A stretch of DNA of 64,000 nucleotides from Mycolicibacterium austroafricanum (GTDB lineage: Bacteria; Actinomycetota; Actinomycetes; Mycobacteriales; Mycobacteriaceae): assembly GCF_902705885.1 (NCBI RefSeq), contig NZ_CACSIP010000009.1, positions 53,750 through 117,749 on the forward strand. The letters run 5' to 3'. Shown here in pieces: positions 17,413 through 25,715 of this stretch. Made by a program: the position numbers and the translations under genes. The notes beneath the pieces were generated by a model. That model was given only the letters and a program-made list of their open reading frames with translations, made no database searches and was not told the DNA's origin. Within the stretch, counting starts at the first letter, position 1. Each line of letters opens with the position of its first letter.

Positions 17413-18177
17413 ATGCCCGAACCGGTGAAGGTCCGCATCCTCGGTGTCGGTATGGGCCCGCAGCACGTCACCGCCGAGGTCGCCGAGGCGCTTCGGTCGG
17501 CGGACTACGTGCTGGCCGCGGAGAAAGCCGACGGTGACCCGCTGCTGGCGCTGCGCCGCGAGATCGTGGCGGCACACCCGGGTGCCGCCGGTCCGGTCGA
17601 GGTCGTCGCCGTCCGCGACCCGGAGCGTGATCGCTCCGCCGGGCTCACCACCGGCGGCTACGAATCCGCCGTGACCGACTGGCACGACGCCAGGGCCGCG
17701 CGGTACGCCGCCGTCCTGCAGCAGCGCGCCGGCACCGCGGCGTTCCTGGTGTGGGGTGACCCGTCGCTGTACGACTCGACCATCCGGATCGTCGAGAAGG
17801 TGCGCGCTCTGGGGGTGGACCTGGACTACGACGTGCTGCCCGGCATCAGCGCGCCGCAGTTGCTCGCCGCCAGGCATCGCATGGTGTTGCACGACGTCGG
17901 CCGTCCGGTGCACCTCACCACCGGCCGCCGCCTGCAGGAAGCGGTCGCCGCCGGGCTCGACAACATCCTGGCGATGCTGAACCCGCCGCCGGAGCGGCTC
18001 GACTTCACCGGGCTGGCGGACTGGACGATCTGGTGGGGTGCCAACCTCGGTGCCGCGGGCGAGCGATTGGTGACCGGTCGCCTCGGTGATGTGCTGCCCG
18101 CGATCGCAGAGGCCCGCGCCGCCGCGCAGGCGCAGGACGGCTGGGTGATGGATCTGTTCCTGGTACGGAGGACCTGA
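17413..18177 (+). CDS. cobF: Precorrin-6A synthase (deacetylating), CobF
   Basis: This 254-residue tetrapyrrole methyltransferase has the family motifs ILGVGMGPQHVT at the N-terminus, AAFLVWGDPSLYDST near residue 110 and VLPGISAPQLLAARH near 140. CobF methylates C1 of precorrin-5 and releases acetate in the aerobic cobalamin pathway. The ATG at 17413 lies 13 bases after lysG; an upstream in-frame extension falls inside lysG. Its stop overlaps cobQ as TGATG. cobF is absent from M. tuberculosis, so its presence argues for an environmental mycobacterium with a complete pathway. Confidence 0.92.
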   Translation: MPEPVKVRILGVGMGPQHVTAEVAEALRSADYVLAAEKADGDPLLALRREIVAAHPGAAGPVEVVAVRDPERDRSAGLTTGGYESAVTDWHDARAARYAAVLQQRAGTAAFLVWGDPSLYDSTIRIVEKVRALGVDLDYDVLPGISAPQLLAARHRMVLHDVGRPVHLTTGRRLQEAVAAGLDNILAMLNPPPERLDFTGLADWTIWWGANLGAAGERLVTGRLGDVLPAIAEARAAAQAQDGWVMDLFLVRRT

Positions 18178-19682
18178 TGGCTGGTCTGCTGGTTGCCGGC
18201 ACCACGAGCGATGCCGGCAAGAGTGTGGTCACCACCGGCCTGTGCCGCGCCCTGGCCCGTCGCGGCGTCAAGGTCGCGCCCTACAAGGCGCAGAACATGT
18301 CGAACAACTCGATGGTGTGTGTCGGTCCCGATGGCTCCGGGGCGAGCGAAGCGACGGGGAGTGTATCCGGCGTGGAAATAGGGCGGGCGCAATGGGTGCA
18401 GGCACACGCCGCACGGGCGACGCCCGAGGCCGCGATGAACCCGGTGCTGCTCAAACCGGGCAGTGACCGGCGCAGCCACGTCGTGTTGATGGGCCGGCCC
18501 TGGGGTGAGGTGGCGTCGTCGGACTGGCTGGAGGGGCGGCGCGCACTGGCTGCCGCGGCGCACGCCGCCTACGACGATCTGGCGTCCCGCTACGAGGTCG
18601 TGATCGCCGAGGGTGCCGGTAGTCCAACCGAGATCAACCTCCGCGCAGGAGATTACGTCAACCTCGGGCTGGCCCGGCATGCCGGCCTGCCGACGGTGGT
18701 GGTGGGCGACATCGACCGGGGCGGGGTCTTTGCGGCCTTCCTGGGAACCGTCGCGCTGCTCTCGCCCGAGGACCAGGCGCTGATCGCGGGGTTCGTGGTG
18801 AACAAGTTCCGCGGTGATCTCGACCTTCTGGCCCCCGGTCTGCGGGACCTGGAGCGGGTCACCGGACGCCGGGTATACGGCACGCTGCCATGGCGTCCCG
18901 ACATCTGGCTGGACTCCGAGGACGCCCTCGAGCTGCAGGGGCGGCGCTCCCCGCGACCCGGTGCGCGCCGCGTCGCGGTGGTGCGGTTGCCGCGGATCAG
19001 CAACTTCACCGACGTCGACGCCCTCGGTTTGGAACCCGAGCTGGACGTCGTCTTCGCCTCCCACCCAGCAGCTTTGGCCGATGCCGAGCTGGTGGTGCTA
19101 CCGGGAACCCGGTCCACGATCGCCGACCTGGCCTGGCTGCGGTCCCGCGGCCTGGACCGCGCGATCCGGAGCCATGCCGCCGCCGGAAAGCCGGTGCTCG
19201 GCATCTGCGGCGGCTTCCAGATGCTCGGGTCCGTCATCCGCGACCCGGCGGGCGTCGAAGGCGCCAGCGCCGAGGTCGAGGGGCTCGGACTCCTCGACGT
19301 CGAAACCGATTTTGTTGCGGCCAAAGCCCTTCGGTTGCCCACCGGCCACTGGGGCGAGGTGCCGGCGGCCGGTTACGAGATCCATCATGGCCGGATCATC
19401 CGCGGTCCGGGCGTCGACGATTTCCTCGAGGGCGCGCGTGCCGGCCAGGTCTTCGGCACGATGTGGCACGGTGCGCTCGAAGGTGATGCGCTGCGGGCAC
19501 GGTTTCTGCGGGACACCCTCGGGCTCGACGCGTCGGATGTCTCGTTCCCGCGGGCCCGCGAGCAGCGCCTCGATCTGCTCGGCGATCTGGTCGAAGAGCA
19601 TCTCGACATCGACGCCGTCATGGATCTCGTCTGGGGCGGTGCCCCCGCCGGCCTGCCCTTCCTGCCGCCAGGAGCACCGTGA
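18177..19682 (+). CDS. cobQ: Cobyric acid synthase, CobQ
   Basis: This 501-residue amidotransferase joins amide groups to adenosylcobyrinic acid a,c-diamide. The N-terminal dethiobiotin-synthetase-like domain has [19 protein letters not shown] and AQNMSNNSM. The C-terminal glutaminase domain has [10 protein letters not shown] with the nucleophile Cys, and GYEIHHGR near residue 400. After [10 protein letters not shown] there are ten residues ([10 protein letters not shown]) absent from the M. tuberculosis protein as I recall it, encoded by a 30-bp insertion with TCCGG at each end. It is coupled to cobF and cobK by overlapping codons. Confidence 0.93.
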   Translation: MAGLLVAGTTSDAGKSVVTTGLCRALARRGVKVAPYKAQNMSNNSMVCVGPDGSGASEATGSVSGVEIGRAQWVQAHAARATPEAAMNPVLLKPGSDRRSHVVLMGRPWGEVASSDWLEGRRALAAAAHAAYDDLASRYEVVIAEGAGSPTEINLRAGDYVNLGLARHAGLPTVVVGDIDRGGVFAAFLGTVALLSPEDQALIAGFVVNKFRGDLDLLAPGLRDLERVTGRRVYGTLPWRPDIWLDSEDALELQGRRSPRPGARRVAVVRLPRISNFTDVDALGLEPELDVVFASHPAALADAELVVLPGTRSTIADLAWLRSRGLDRAIRSHAAAGKPVLGICGGFQMLGSVIRDPAGVEGASAEVEGLGLLDVETDFVAAKALRLPTGHWGEVPAAGYEIHHGRIIRGPGVDDFLEGARAGQVFGTMWHGALEGDALRARFLRDTLGLDASDVSFPRAREQRLDLLGDLVEEHLDIDAVMDLVWGGAPAGLPFLPPGAP

Positions 19683-20431
19683 CGAAAGTTCTTCTGCTGG
19701 GCGGCACGTCGGAGGCCCGGGCGCTCGCAGAGCGTCTCACGGCCGCGGGCGTCGAGGTGACGACGTCGCTGGCCGGAAGGGTCGCCGATCCGCGGCTGCC
19801 CGTCGGCGCGGTGCGCATCGGTGGGTTCGGCGGAGTCGACGGGCTGCGGTCCGTGCTGACCGGCTACGACGCCGTCGTCGACGCCACCCACCCGTTCGCA
19901 CGCAACATCTCGGCCAATGCCGCCGCCGCCTGCGCATCCGGAGCCACCCGCCGGCCGCTGCTGCGGCTGGAGCGGCCCGGGTGGGCCGACCGTTCGGACG
20001 ACTCGTGGCGCTGGGTGGACTCCCACGAAGAGGCGGCCGCGCTCGCCGCACGGTTGGGCGATCGTCCCTTCCTCACCGTCGGGCGTCAGGAGATCGCCCG
20101 GTTCGTCCCGGACCTTGCGGAGCACGCCGTCATGGCGCGGGTGGTCGACGTCCCCGAAACCGTGCTGCCACCCGCATGGCGGCTGCTGACCAGCCGCGGC
20201 CCCTACGAGCTGCCCGGTGAACTGGCGCTGATGCGTGCGCACCGCACCGACGTGCTCATCACCAAGGATTCCGGCGGTGAGCACACCTGGCCGAAGATGG
20301 CCGCCGCCGAACAGTTGCGCATCCCGGTTGTCGTGGTGGCCCGACCACCCCGTCTGCCCGGCATCCCGACGGTTCACGATGTCGACGAGGCGATGAACTG
20401 GGTGCGCGGCCTCACTACGATGTCCGGGTGA
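19679..20431 (+). CDS. cobK: Precorrin-6A reductase, CobK
   Basis: The 250-residue protein begins [19 protein letters not shown], the nucleotide-binding start of CobK/CbiJ, and continues with [14 protein letters not shown] near residue 64 and LITKDSGG near 197. It reduces precorrin-6A to dihydroprecorrin-6 with NADPH. The GTG start overlaps the cobQ stop (GTGA), and its own stop overlaps cobU the same way, so cobF-cobQ-cobK-cobU are one translationally coupled run. Confidence 0.93.
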   Translation: MTKVLLLGGTSEARALAERLTAAGVEVTTSLAGRVADPRLPVGAVRIGGFGGVDGLRSVLTGYDAVVDATHPFARNISANAAAACASGATRRPLLRLERPGWADRSDDSWRWVDSHEEAAALAARLGDRPFLTVGRQEIARFVPDLAEHAVMARVVDVPETVLPPAWRLLTSRGPYELPGELALMRAHRTDVLITKDSGGEHTWPKMAAAEQLRIPVVVVARPPRLPGIPTVHDVDEAMNWVRGLTTMSG

Positions 20432-20952
20432 GGATCCTGGTCACCGGCGGCGTGCGCTCCGGCAAGTCCCGCCACGCCGAAGAACTGTTGAGCGGAGCGG
20501 CCGTCGTGACCTACGTGGCGCCCGGTCGGCCTGCGGACGGGACCGATCCCGACTGGGACGTCCGCGTCGCGCGCCATCGCGCCGACCGGCCGGCGCAGTG
20601 GACGACGCTCGAGACGACCGATGTCGCGGGCGCGGTGGCCCGGGCCGACGGTGCGGTGCTCGTCGACTGCCTCGGCACCTGGCTGGTGGGGCTGATGGAC
20701 GGTGGGCAACTCTGGGACGCACCCACCGACGAGGCGCACGACGCGATGGCCGCGCAGATCGGCCCGCTGTGTGACGCCCTGGCCGCGACGCCCGAGGCGG
20801 TCGTGGTGACCAACGAGGTGGGTCTGGGTGTGGTGCCGGCCCACCGCTCGGGGGTGGTCTTCCGCGACCTGCTCGGCATCCTCAACCAGCGGGTCGCCGC
20901 GGTGTGCGACGAAGTCCACCTGGTGATCGCGGGCCGGGTGCTGAAGATCTGA
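20428..20952 (+). CDS. cobU: Adenosylcobinamide kinase / guanylyltransferase, CobU (CobP)
   Basis: This 174-residue bifunctional enzyme has the P-loop [12 protein letters not shown] at residues 7-18, the VARHRADRP region with the His that is guanylated, and [18 protein letters not shown] near residue 130. It phosphorylates adenosylcobinamide and then attaches GMP, preparing for addition of the lower ligand. It is the last gene of the plus-strand cob run. It faces bluB with only 3 bases between the two stops and no visible terminator. Confidence 0.93.
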   Translation: MRILVTGGVRSGKSRHAEELLSGAAVVTYVAPGRPADGTDPDWDVRVARHRADRPAQWTTLETTDVAGAVARADGAVLVDCLGTWLVGLMDGGQLWDAPTDEAHDAMAAQIGPLCDALAATPEAVVVTNEVGLGVVPAHRSGVVFRDLLGILNQRVAAVCDEVHLVIAGRVLKI

Positions 20953-20955
20953 GGC

Positions 20956-21600
20956 TCAGCGGGTCCGGTAACGCTCCTGGTGCAGCACGGTGCCCAACGA
21001 GGACCGTCGCCGCCAGCCGTGACGCTCGAGATCGGGCACGTCGGGCAGCTCGCCGACGCGGCCGACACACAGCCACGCGACCGGGCGGACATGCGGCGGC
21101 ATGCCGACCAGGTCGCGGAGGAACTCTTCGTGATAAAACGACACCCATCCGACCCCGAGACCCTCGACTGTTGCTGCCAGCCAGAGGTTCTGGATCGCAC
21201 AGACCACCGAGTAGAGCCCGGCGTCGGGGACGACGTGCCGGCCGAGAACCTGCGGTCCGCCCCGCGTCGGGTCGTATCCGACGACGATCCCGAGGCCGGA
21301 TTCGCAGATGCCCTCGATCTTGACCCGAGAGAACGTGTCGGCGCGCTCGCCGGTCAGGGCCGAGGCGAACACCTCCCGTTCGCCGGCCACGTGGTCGCGG
21401 AATGCCCGCAGCGTCTGCGGCGAGCGGACGAGTACGAAGTCCCACGGTTGCGACATCCCGACCGACGGCGCGGCGTGGGCGGCCAGCAGAATGCGTTCGA
21501 GCACCTCGGGGGCGATCGCTTCACCGGTGAACTCGGCCCGGGTGTCGCGGCGGCGGTTGATCACGTCGTAGAGCGCGTCGCTCGACAGCTCCGCCGTCAT
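20956..21600 (-). CDS. bluB: 5,6-dimethylbenzimidazole synthase, BluB
   Basis: The protein (214 residues) is a flavin-destroying nitroreductase-fold enzyme that turns FMNH2 into the lower ligand of cobalamin. BluB motifs seen are INRRRDTRAEF near residue 14, AAHAAPSVGMSQPWDFV near 40 and a late GLGVGWVSFY, with the family's usual length. Its ATG overlaps the cobM stop (ATGA), so cobM and bluB are co-transcribed. M. tuberculosis has a counterpart (Rv0306). Confidence 0.92.
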   Translation of the reverse strand: MTAELSSDALYDVINRRRDTRAEFTGEAIAPEVLERILLAAHAAPSVGMSQPWDFVLVRSPQTLRAFRDHVAGEREVFASALTGERADTFSRVKIEGICESGLGIVVGYDPTRGGPQVLGRHVVPDAGLYSVVCAIQNLWLAATVEGLGVGWVSFYHEEFLRDLVGMPPHVRPVAWLCVGRVGELPDVPDLERHGWRRRSSLGTVLHQERYRTR

Positions 21601-22385
21601 CGCAACCCCCCGGCGGGTTTGGCCGAGCGGTCGCGCGCGGGGTCGTAGAGGTGGCTCTCCCCGGCTTCGGGATCGGGCGTGCCGGCCAGCGCCCGCCCGA
21701 CCAGGATCACCGCAGCCTGGCGCAGACCGGCCGCCTCGACCACGTCGGCGATGTCGGCGACGGTGCCGCGCAGCACCTGCTCACCGGGTTGGGAGGCCCG
21801 GTACACCACCACCACCGGGCAATCCGGTCCGTAATCGGGCGACAGCTCCGCCATCAGTTCCCGGGTGCGGGTGATCGCGAGGTGCAGCACCAGGGTCGCC
21901 CGGGTGGCCGCGAAAGCCGTCAGCGTCTCGGTGTCCGGCATCGCGGTGGACCGCTGCCGGGTGCGGGTCAACACCACCGACTGCGCGACCAACGGGACGG
22001 TCAGCTCCCGGCCGACCCGCGCCGCGGCCGCGGCGTAGGCCGGGACCCCCGGCGTCACCGCCCACGGCACACCGGCCGCGTCGAGCCGGCGGGTCTGCTC
22101 GGACACCGCGGAGTACACCGAGGGGTCCCCGGAGACCAGGCGCACCACCCGTCGGCCGGCCCGGTGACCCTGGACCAACCGGTCGACGATCGCGTCGAGG
22201 TCCAGGTTCTCGGTGTCGACGAGCTCGGCGCCCGGTGAGCAGTTCGTGAGCACGCCCGCGTCGAGATAGCTGCCAGGGAACAGCACGATCTCGGCCTCGG
22301 CGAGCAGCCGAGCCGCACGGATGGTCAGCAGATCCGCGGCACCGGGTCCGGCGCCCACGAACTGCACAGCACTGTCGTCGTCCAT
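21597..22385 (-). CDS. cobM: Precorrin-4 C11-methyltransferase, CobM
   Basis: This 262-residue tetrapyrrole methyltransferase has FVGAGPGAADLLTIRAARLL at the N-terminus, VRLVSGDPSVYSAVSEQ near residue 81 and AVTPGVPAYAAAAARVG near 110, the usual set for CobM/CbiF. It uses S-adenosylmethionine to methylate C11 of precorrin-4. The ATG at 22385 fits the family start; the longer frame upstream overlaps the TetR gene. That TetR gene lies 29 bases upstream on the same strand, so the three may form one transcript. Confidence 0.92.
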   Translation of the reverse strand: MDDDSAVQFVGAGPGAADLLTIRAARLLAEAEIVLFPGSYLDAGVLTNCSPGAELVDTENLDLDAIVDRLVQGHRAGRRVVRLVSGDPSVYSAVSEQTRRLDAAGVPWAVTPGVPAYAAAAARVGRELTVPLVAQSVVLTRTRQRSTAMPDTETLTAFAATRATLVLHLAITRTRELMAELSPDYGPDCPVVVVYRASQPGEQVLRGTVADIADVVEAAGLRQAAVILVGRALAGTPDPEAGESHLYDPARDRSAKPAGGLR

Positions 22386-22414
22386 CGGTCGGCAGTCTAG
22401 GCGGGCACGCTCGG

Positions 22415-22993
22415 CTACTGCGGCAGTCCGCCCTCGAGGATATCCAGCGCCTCGAGAATGGCCGCACCCGACATCGGGGCGTCGTCCGCGGTGGCCATCA
22501 TCACCCCGACGATCGCGCCGGCCGCGACGCGCATCCGATGGTCGTCCTCGGCGAGGCCGAGTCGTTTGGCGCATGCCTCGGTGAGCAGCCTGATGGTGCG
22601 GATGTACTCGTCGTACAACGCGCCCTTGGCCTCGGGCAGGGTGTACATCAGGCGCTGCCGGGCGATCGCGTAGTCGTACTGCTCCCCGGCCATCGTGCTG
22701 AAGACCTTGCCGACCGCGTGGCGGCACGCCGCAACCGGGGACAACTCCGCGGGGGCGGCAAGGAAGGCCTCGATGATGGGGTCGGTGAACTCATCGGAGA
22801 TCAGCACCGTCTCTTTGGACGGGAAGTAGCGGAAGAACGTCCTGGGCGAGACGTCGGCGGCCTCGGCGATCTGGTCGATCGTGGTCTGTGCGTAGCCGTT
22901 CAGCTGGAAAAGGCGGAACGCTTCCCGACGCACCGTGTCCCGAGTGCGCGTCTTCTTGCGCTCCCGGAGGCCGGGTTCTTCGCTGGCGTCCAC
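22415..22993 (-). CDS. TetR-family regulator (paralogue of the one at 1659)
   Basis: The 192-residue product has the TetR helix-turn-helix (GLRERKKTRTRDTVR, then TTIDQIAEAADVSPRTFFRY) and a C-terminal domain with RLMYTLPEAKGALYDEY. It is close to the TetR at 1659-2246 over the whole length. The start is the GTG at 22993. GATTG and CAATC half-sites lie at 22999-23003 and 23010-23014, just upstream, and may be an operator. It precedes cobM and bluB on the same strand and is divergent from another TetR gene. Whether it controls cobalamin genes is unknown. Confidence 0.85.
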   Translation of the reverse strand: MDASEEPGLRERKKTRTRDTVRREAFRLFQLNGYAQTTIDQIAEAADVSPRTFFRYFPSKETVLISDEFTDPIIEAFLAAPAELSPVAACRHAVGKVFSTMAGEQYDYAIARQRLMYTLPEAKGALYDEYIRTIRLLTEACAKRLGLAEDDHRMRVAAGAIVGVMMATADDAPMSGAAILEALDILEGGLPQ

Positions 22994-23042
22994 GCGTAGA
23001 TTGTGGCAGCAATCGGTCCGTCGCGGGGTGGCCCTGCGGTGG

Positions 23043-23101
23043 CCGGAACGGTATTCCAGCAGGCGTCCACGCAACATTTCGCTGCTGGAACGCAGTTCCG
23101 G
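23043..23101. repeat. Interspersed palindromic element, copy 1
   Basis: Left arm CCGGAACGGTATTCCAGCAG (23043-23062) pairs with right arm CTGCTGGAACGCAGTTCCGG (23082-23101), 17 of 20 positions, around a 19-base loop. The same arms recur at 31860-31922 and 37927-37991. This copy lies between two divergent TetR genes, unlike the other two, which lie between convergent genes. Confidence 0.85.
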
Positions 23102-23126
23102 CGCCAGGGATCGCCGCACTACAGTT

Positions 23127-23753
23127 GTGCATGTAGAGACCAGACGAAAGCCGAACCCCGCCGAGCGGCGCCGTCAGTTGTGCGACGCCGCCATAGCGCT
23201 GCTCGCCGAGGACGGCGCCCGCGGCCTGAGCCACCTCAAAGTGGACCGTCGCGCGGGCGTTCCCGACGGGACCACCTCGTTCTACTACCGCACCCGCTCG
23301 GCGCTGCTGCACGGTGTCGCAGACCAGATCGTCGGCTACGACGTCGTGGCTTTCGCCGAGGCCTTCAAGGATGAACCGACCGACGGCGGCGACGCCATCC
23401 TGTCGATGCTGGCCGGGCAGATGATGCGGATTCGCACCGAGCCGAATCTGTCGCGAACCCGCGCGCGGCTGGAGTTGACGATGCTGTCCAAGCGCGACGA
23501 AGATCTGGCGGCAGGGTTCCAGGAGGTCCTCGAGAGCTACCGGTCGCTGGCCGAGCGCGTCGTCGTCGCCATCCAGCCCGACCGGGAGCCACCGGATAGC
23601 CCGTTGGTTGCCGAGCAGGCCGCGGTGTTGCTGACGTTCCTCAGCGGCATGGTGTTCGGGTTCGCCAACGGAGCGACCGAACCGGCAACAGGTGAGCACA
23701 TCGCGCGGCAGATCCGCGCTGTCATCCTCGGGGTGGCCGCGGAGAACACCTGA
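23127..23753 (+). CDS. TetR-family transcriptional regulator
   Basis: This is a 208-residue protein with an N-terminal helix-turn-helix (RRRQLCDAAIALLAEDGARG, then LKVDRRAGVPDGTTSFYYRT) and a mainly helical effector domain. The GTG at 23127 is chosen because upstream sequence is the palindromic repeat copy 1 and not coding. It precedes the diflavin reductase by 81 bases on the same strand, so it may regulate that gene. It is not closely related to the TetR genes at 1659 and 22415. Confidence 0.82.
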   Translation: MHVETRRKPNPAERRRQLCDAAIALLAEDGARGLSHLKVDRRAGVPDGTTSFYYRTRSALLHGVADQIVGYDVVAFAEAFKDEPTDGGDAILSMLAGQMMRIRTEPNLSRTRARLELTMLSKRDEDLAAGFQEVLESYRSLAERVVVAIQPDREPPDSPLVAEQAAVLLTFLSGMVFGFANGATEPATGEHIARQIRAVILGVAAENT

Positions 23754-23789
23754 CGGAGCCCGCACAGAAGCGCCGACGGACAGTAAGGT

Positions 23790-23806
23790 CGCCCTAACTA
23801 AGGGCG
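23790..23806. promoter_or_regulatory. Dyad upstream of the diflavin reductase
   Basis: CGCCCTAACTAAGGGCG has 6-bp arms (CGCCCT/AGGGCG) with a further matching pair inside. CTAACT occurs in it and again 15 bases on. Together with TAAGGT just upstream it vaguely resembles an IdeR box but matches only about 11 of 19 positions. It lies 28 bases before the ATG at 23835 and is probably part of that gene's promoter or operator. Confidence 0.35.
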
Positions 23807-23834
23807 CACTAACTTGTCTGGAGGGCGGCCAACG

Positions 23835-25451
23835 ATGGCTGACGATCTTGCCTTTGAGCTGGTCCTGGGCTTCGCCACCGAAACCGGGAACGCGGCGATG
23901 GTCGCCAAGAAATTCGCCCAGGCCGCCAAGGATGCCGGCGTGGACGTCGAACCGCAGTACCTCAACGACCTCACCTTGGACCACCTCAACCGGGTATCGC
24001 ACTTCCTGGTCATCACCGCGACGTACGGCGACGGCGAGGTGCCCTACGACGCGGAGGTGTTCTGGGAGTCGCTGAGCTCCGCGGACGCCCCGCGCCTGGA
24101 TCACCTCACCTTTGCCGTCCTCGGTCTGGGCGACAGCTTCTATCCGTACTTCTGCAATGCCGGCAAGATCATCGACGCCCGGCTGGAGGAACTCGGCGCG
24201 CAGCGGCTGGCGGACCGGGTCGACTGCGACCTCGAGTTCGAGGAACCGGCTGACGCCTGGACCGCACAGGTGATCGAGCTCCTCTCAAAGGCGACCGCCG
24301 CGGCGCCCACGCCGCACAGCGCACCGGGCGTTGTGGCGCAGCACGATTCGCGCTGGCATCGGAAGAATCCGTTCCCGGCGCGGGTGATGGTCGCTCGCGA
24401 ACTGACCGGCCCACAGTCGGACAGGTCGGTGCACCACTACGAGATCGACCTCGAAGACAGTGGCATCACCTACCAGGCCGGGGACTCGCTGGGGGTGCAC
24501 CCGGTCAACCACCCCGCGCTTGTCGATGCGATCCTGCACCGGCTCGGCGTGAGCGCCGACCACCTCCCGGCCGGCCGGGAGGTGCCGTTGGGAGCGCTGC
24601 TGACCGAGCACCTCGAGATCCGCACACCGTCCGGCGCGCTGCAGACCCTGGTGGCTTCCCGGGCCCGCGACGTCCGCGCAAGGGCGATTCTGGGCAGCCG
24701 GGATTCCGCGGCACTGGCGGACTGGCTCTACGGCCGCGACGTAGTCGACCTGCTCGAACTCGCCGACGTGAGCGTCGATGAGTTCGTCGAGACGCTACGG
24801 CCCCTGCAGCATCGGGACTATTCGATCGCGTCGAGTCCGCTGGTGGCACCCGGCCGCATCCACCTGACCGTCGCAGCAGTGCACTACGAACTGCAGGGCC
24901 GACTCCGCGACGGAGCCGCCTCCGGGTTTCTCGCCGGTGGCGCCGACACTGTCCGAATCCATCTGGCGCCCAACGACGGATTCCGGCTGCCTGCCCCCGA
25001 CGCGCCGATCGTCATGGTGGGTCCGGGCACGGGCATCGCTCCGTTCCGGGCGTTCCTGCAGGAGCGGGAGGCCACCGGAGCGACGGGCAGGTCCTGGCTG
25101 TTCTTCGGAGGCCGGCGCCGCGCAACCGACTACCTCTACGAAGACGAACTCGGCGGCTTCCTCGACGCGGGTGTGCTCACCCGCTTGGACACCGCGTTCT
25201 CCCGGGACCGCGCCGACGGCACCAAAGACTATGTGCAGCACCACATGCTGGCCCACGCCAGTGAGCTGTACTCCTGGTTGCAGGATGGCGCGCACATCTA
25301 CGTCTGCGGCGACGCCGACCGGATGGCCCGCGACGTCCACCGCGCCCTGCACGAGGTGGTCACCGTCGCAGCCGGTGTGGACGATGCCGGTGCGCACGCG
25401 TACGTCAACGACCTCATCACGCAACGTCGCTACCTGCGCGACGTGTACTGA
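23835..25451 (+). CDS. Diflavin reductase, sulfite reductase flavoprotein (CysJ) type
   Basis: This 538-residue protein joins a flavodoxin domain (residues 7-150, FMN loop GFATETGNA) to a ferredoxin-reductase module. It has the FAD motif RDYSIASS near residue 325, an NADPH-binding GPGTGIAPFRAFLQER near 400, YVCGDADRMARDV near 490 and an aromatic C-terminus RYLRDVY. It should pass electrons from NADPH through FAD and FMN to a partner such as a sulfite or nitrate reductase or a P450. No such partner is adjacent. GGAGGG lies about 10 bases before the ATG at 23835. Confidence 0.87.
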   Translation: MADDLAFELVLGFATETGNAAMVAKKFAQAAKDAGVDVEPQYLNDLTLDHLNRVSHFLVITATYGDGEVPYDAEVFWESLSSADAPRLDHLTFAVLGLGDSFYPYFCNAGKIIDARLEELGAQRLADRVDCDLEFEEPADAWTAQVIELLSKATAAAPTPHSAPGVVAQHDSRWHRKNPFPARVMVARELTGPQSDRSVHHYEIDLEDSGITYQAGDSLGVHPVNHPALVDAILHRLGVSADHLPAGREVPLGALLTEHLEIRTPSGALQTLVASRARDVRARAILGSRDSAALADWLYGRDVVDLLELADVSVDEFVETLRPLQHRDYSIASSPLVAPGRIHLTVAAVHYELQGRLRDGAASGFLAGGADTVRIHLAPNDGFRLPAPDAPIVMVGPGTGIAPFRAFLQEREATGATGRSWLFFGGRRRATDYLYEDELGGFLDAGVLTRLDTAFSRDRADGTKDYVQHHMLAHASELYSWLQDGAHIYVCGDADRMARDVHRALHEVVTVAAGVDDAGAHAYVNDLITQRRYLRDVY

Positions 25452-25455
25452 GGCG

Positions 25456-25695
25456 CTACACCCGCGGAGGGGGCGGCGGGGGAGGCGGTAGCGGCATGCA
25501 CAGCCCGTTGACCGGGCTGAGGTACTTGCCGGGGAGACAGAACGGCGCGCACCCGTAGATCACGCCGGTCTCCCCGGGCGGGCACTGCGCGATCGACGAC
25601 GCAGGGGCAGGCCGCACCGCTGCCGCCATGGGCAGTGCGACGGCGGCCGCGGCCACGACACTCGCGACGGCGAAACGCGCGATCGGTTGTCTCAC
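25456..25695 (-). CDS. Small secreted proline-rich protein, unknown
   Basis: This 79-residue product starts at a GTG with GGGAGGA 5 bases upstream. Residues 1-30 form a signal peptide (RQPIARFAVASVVAAAAVAL, then PMAAAV). The mature part has four cysteines (AQCPPGETG, YGCAPFCLPG, LCMPL) and ends in a run of eight prolines. The spacing suggests two disulfides. Its stop is convergent with the diflavin reductase at a distance of 4 bases. I do not know its function. Confidence 0.7.
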   Translation of the reverse strand: MRQPIARFAVASVVAAAAVALPMAAAVRPAPASSIAQCPPGETGVIYGCAPFCLPGKYLSPVNGLCMPLPPPPPPPPRV

Positions 25696-25715
25696 TTTGT
25701 CCTCCCAGCCCACAG

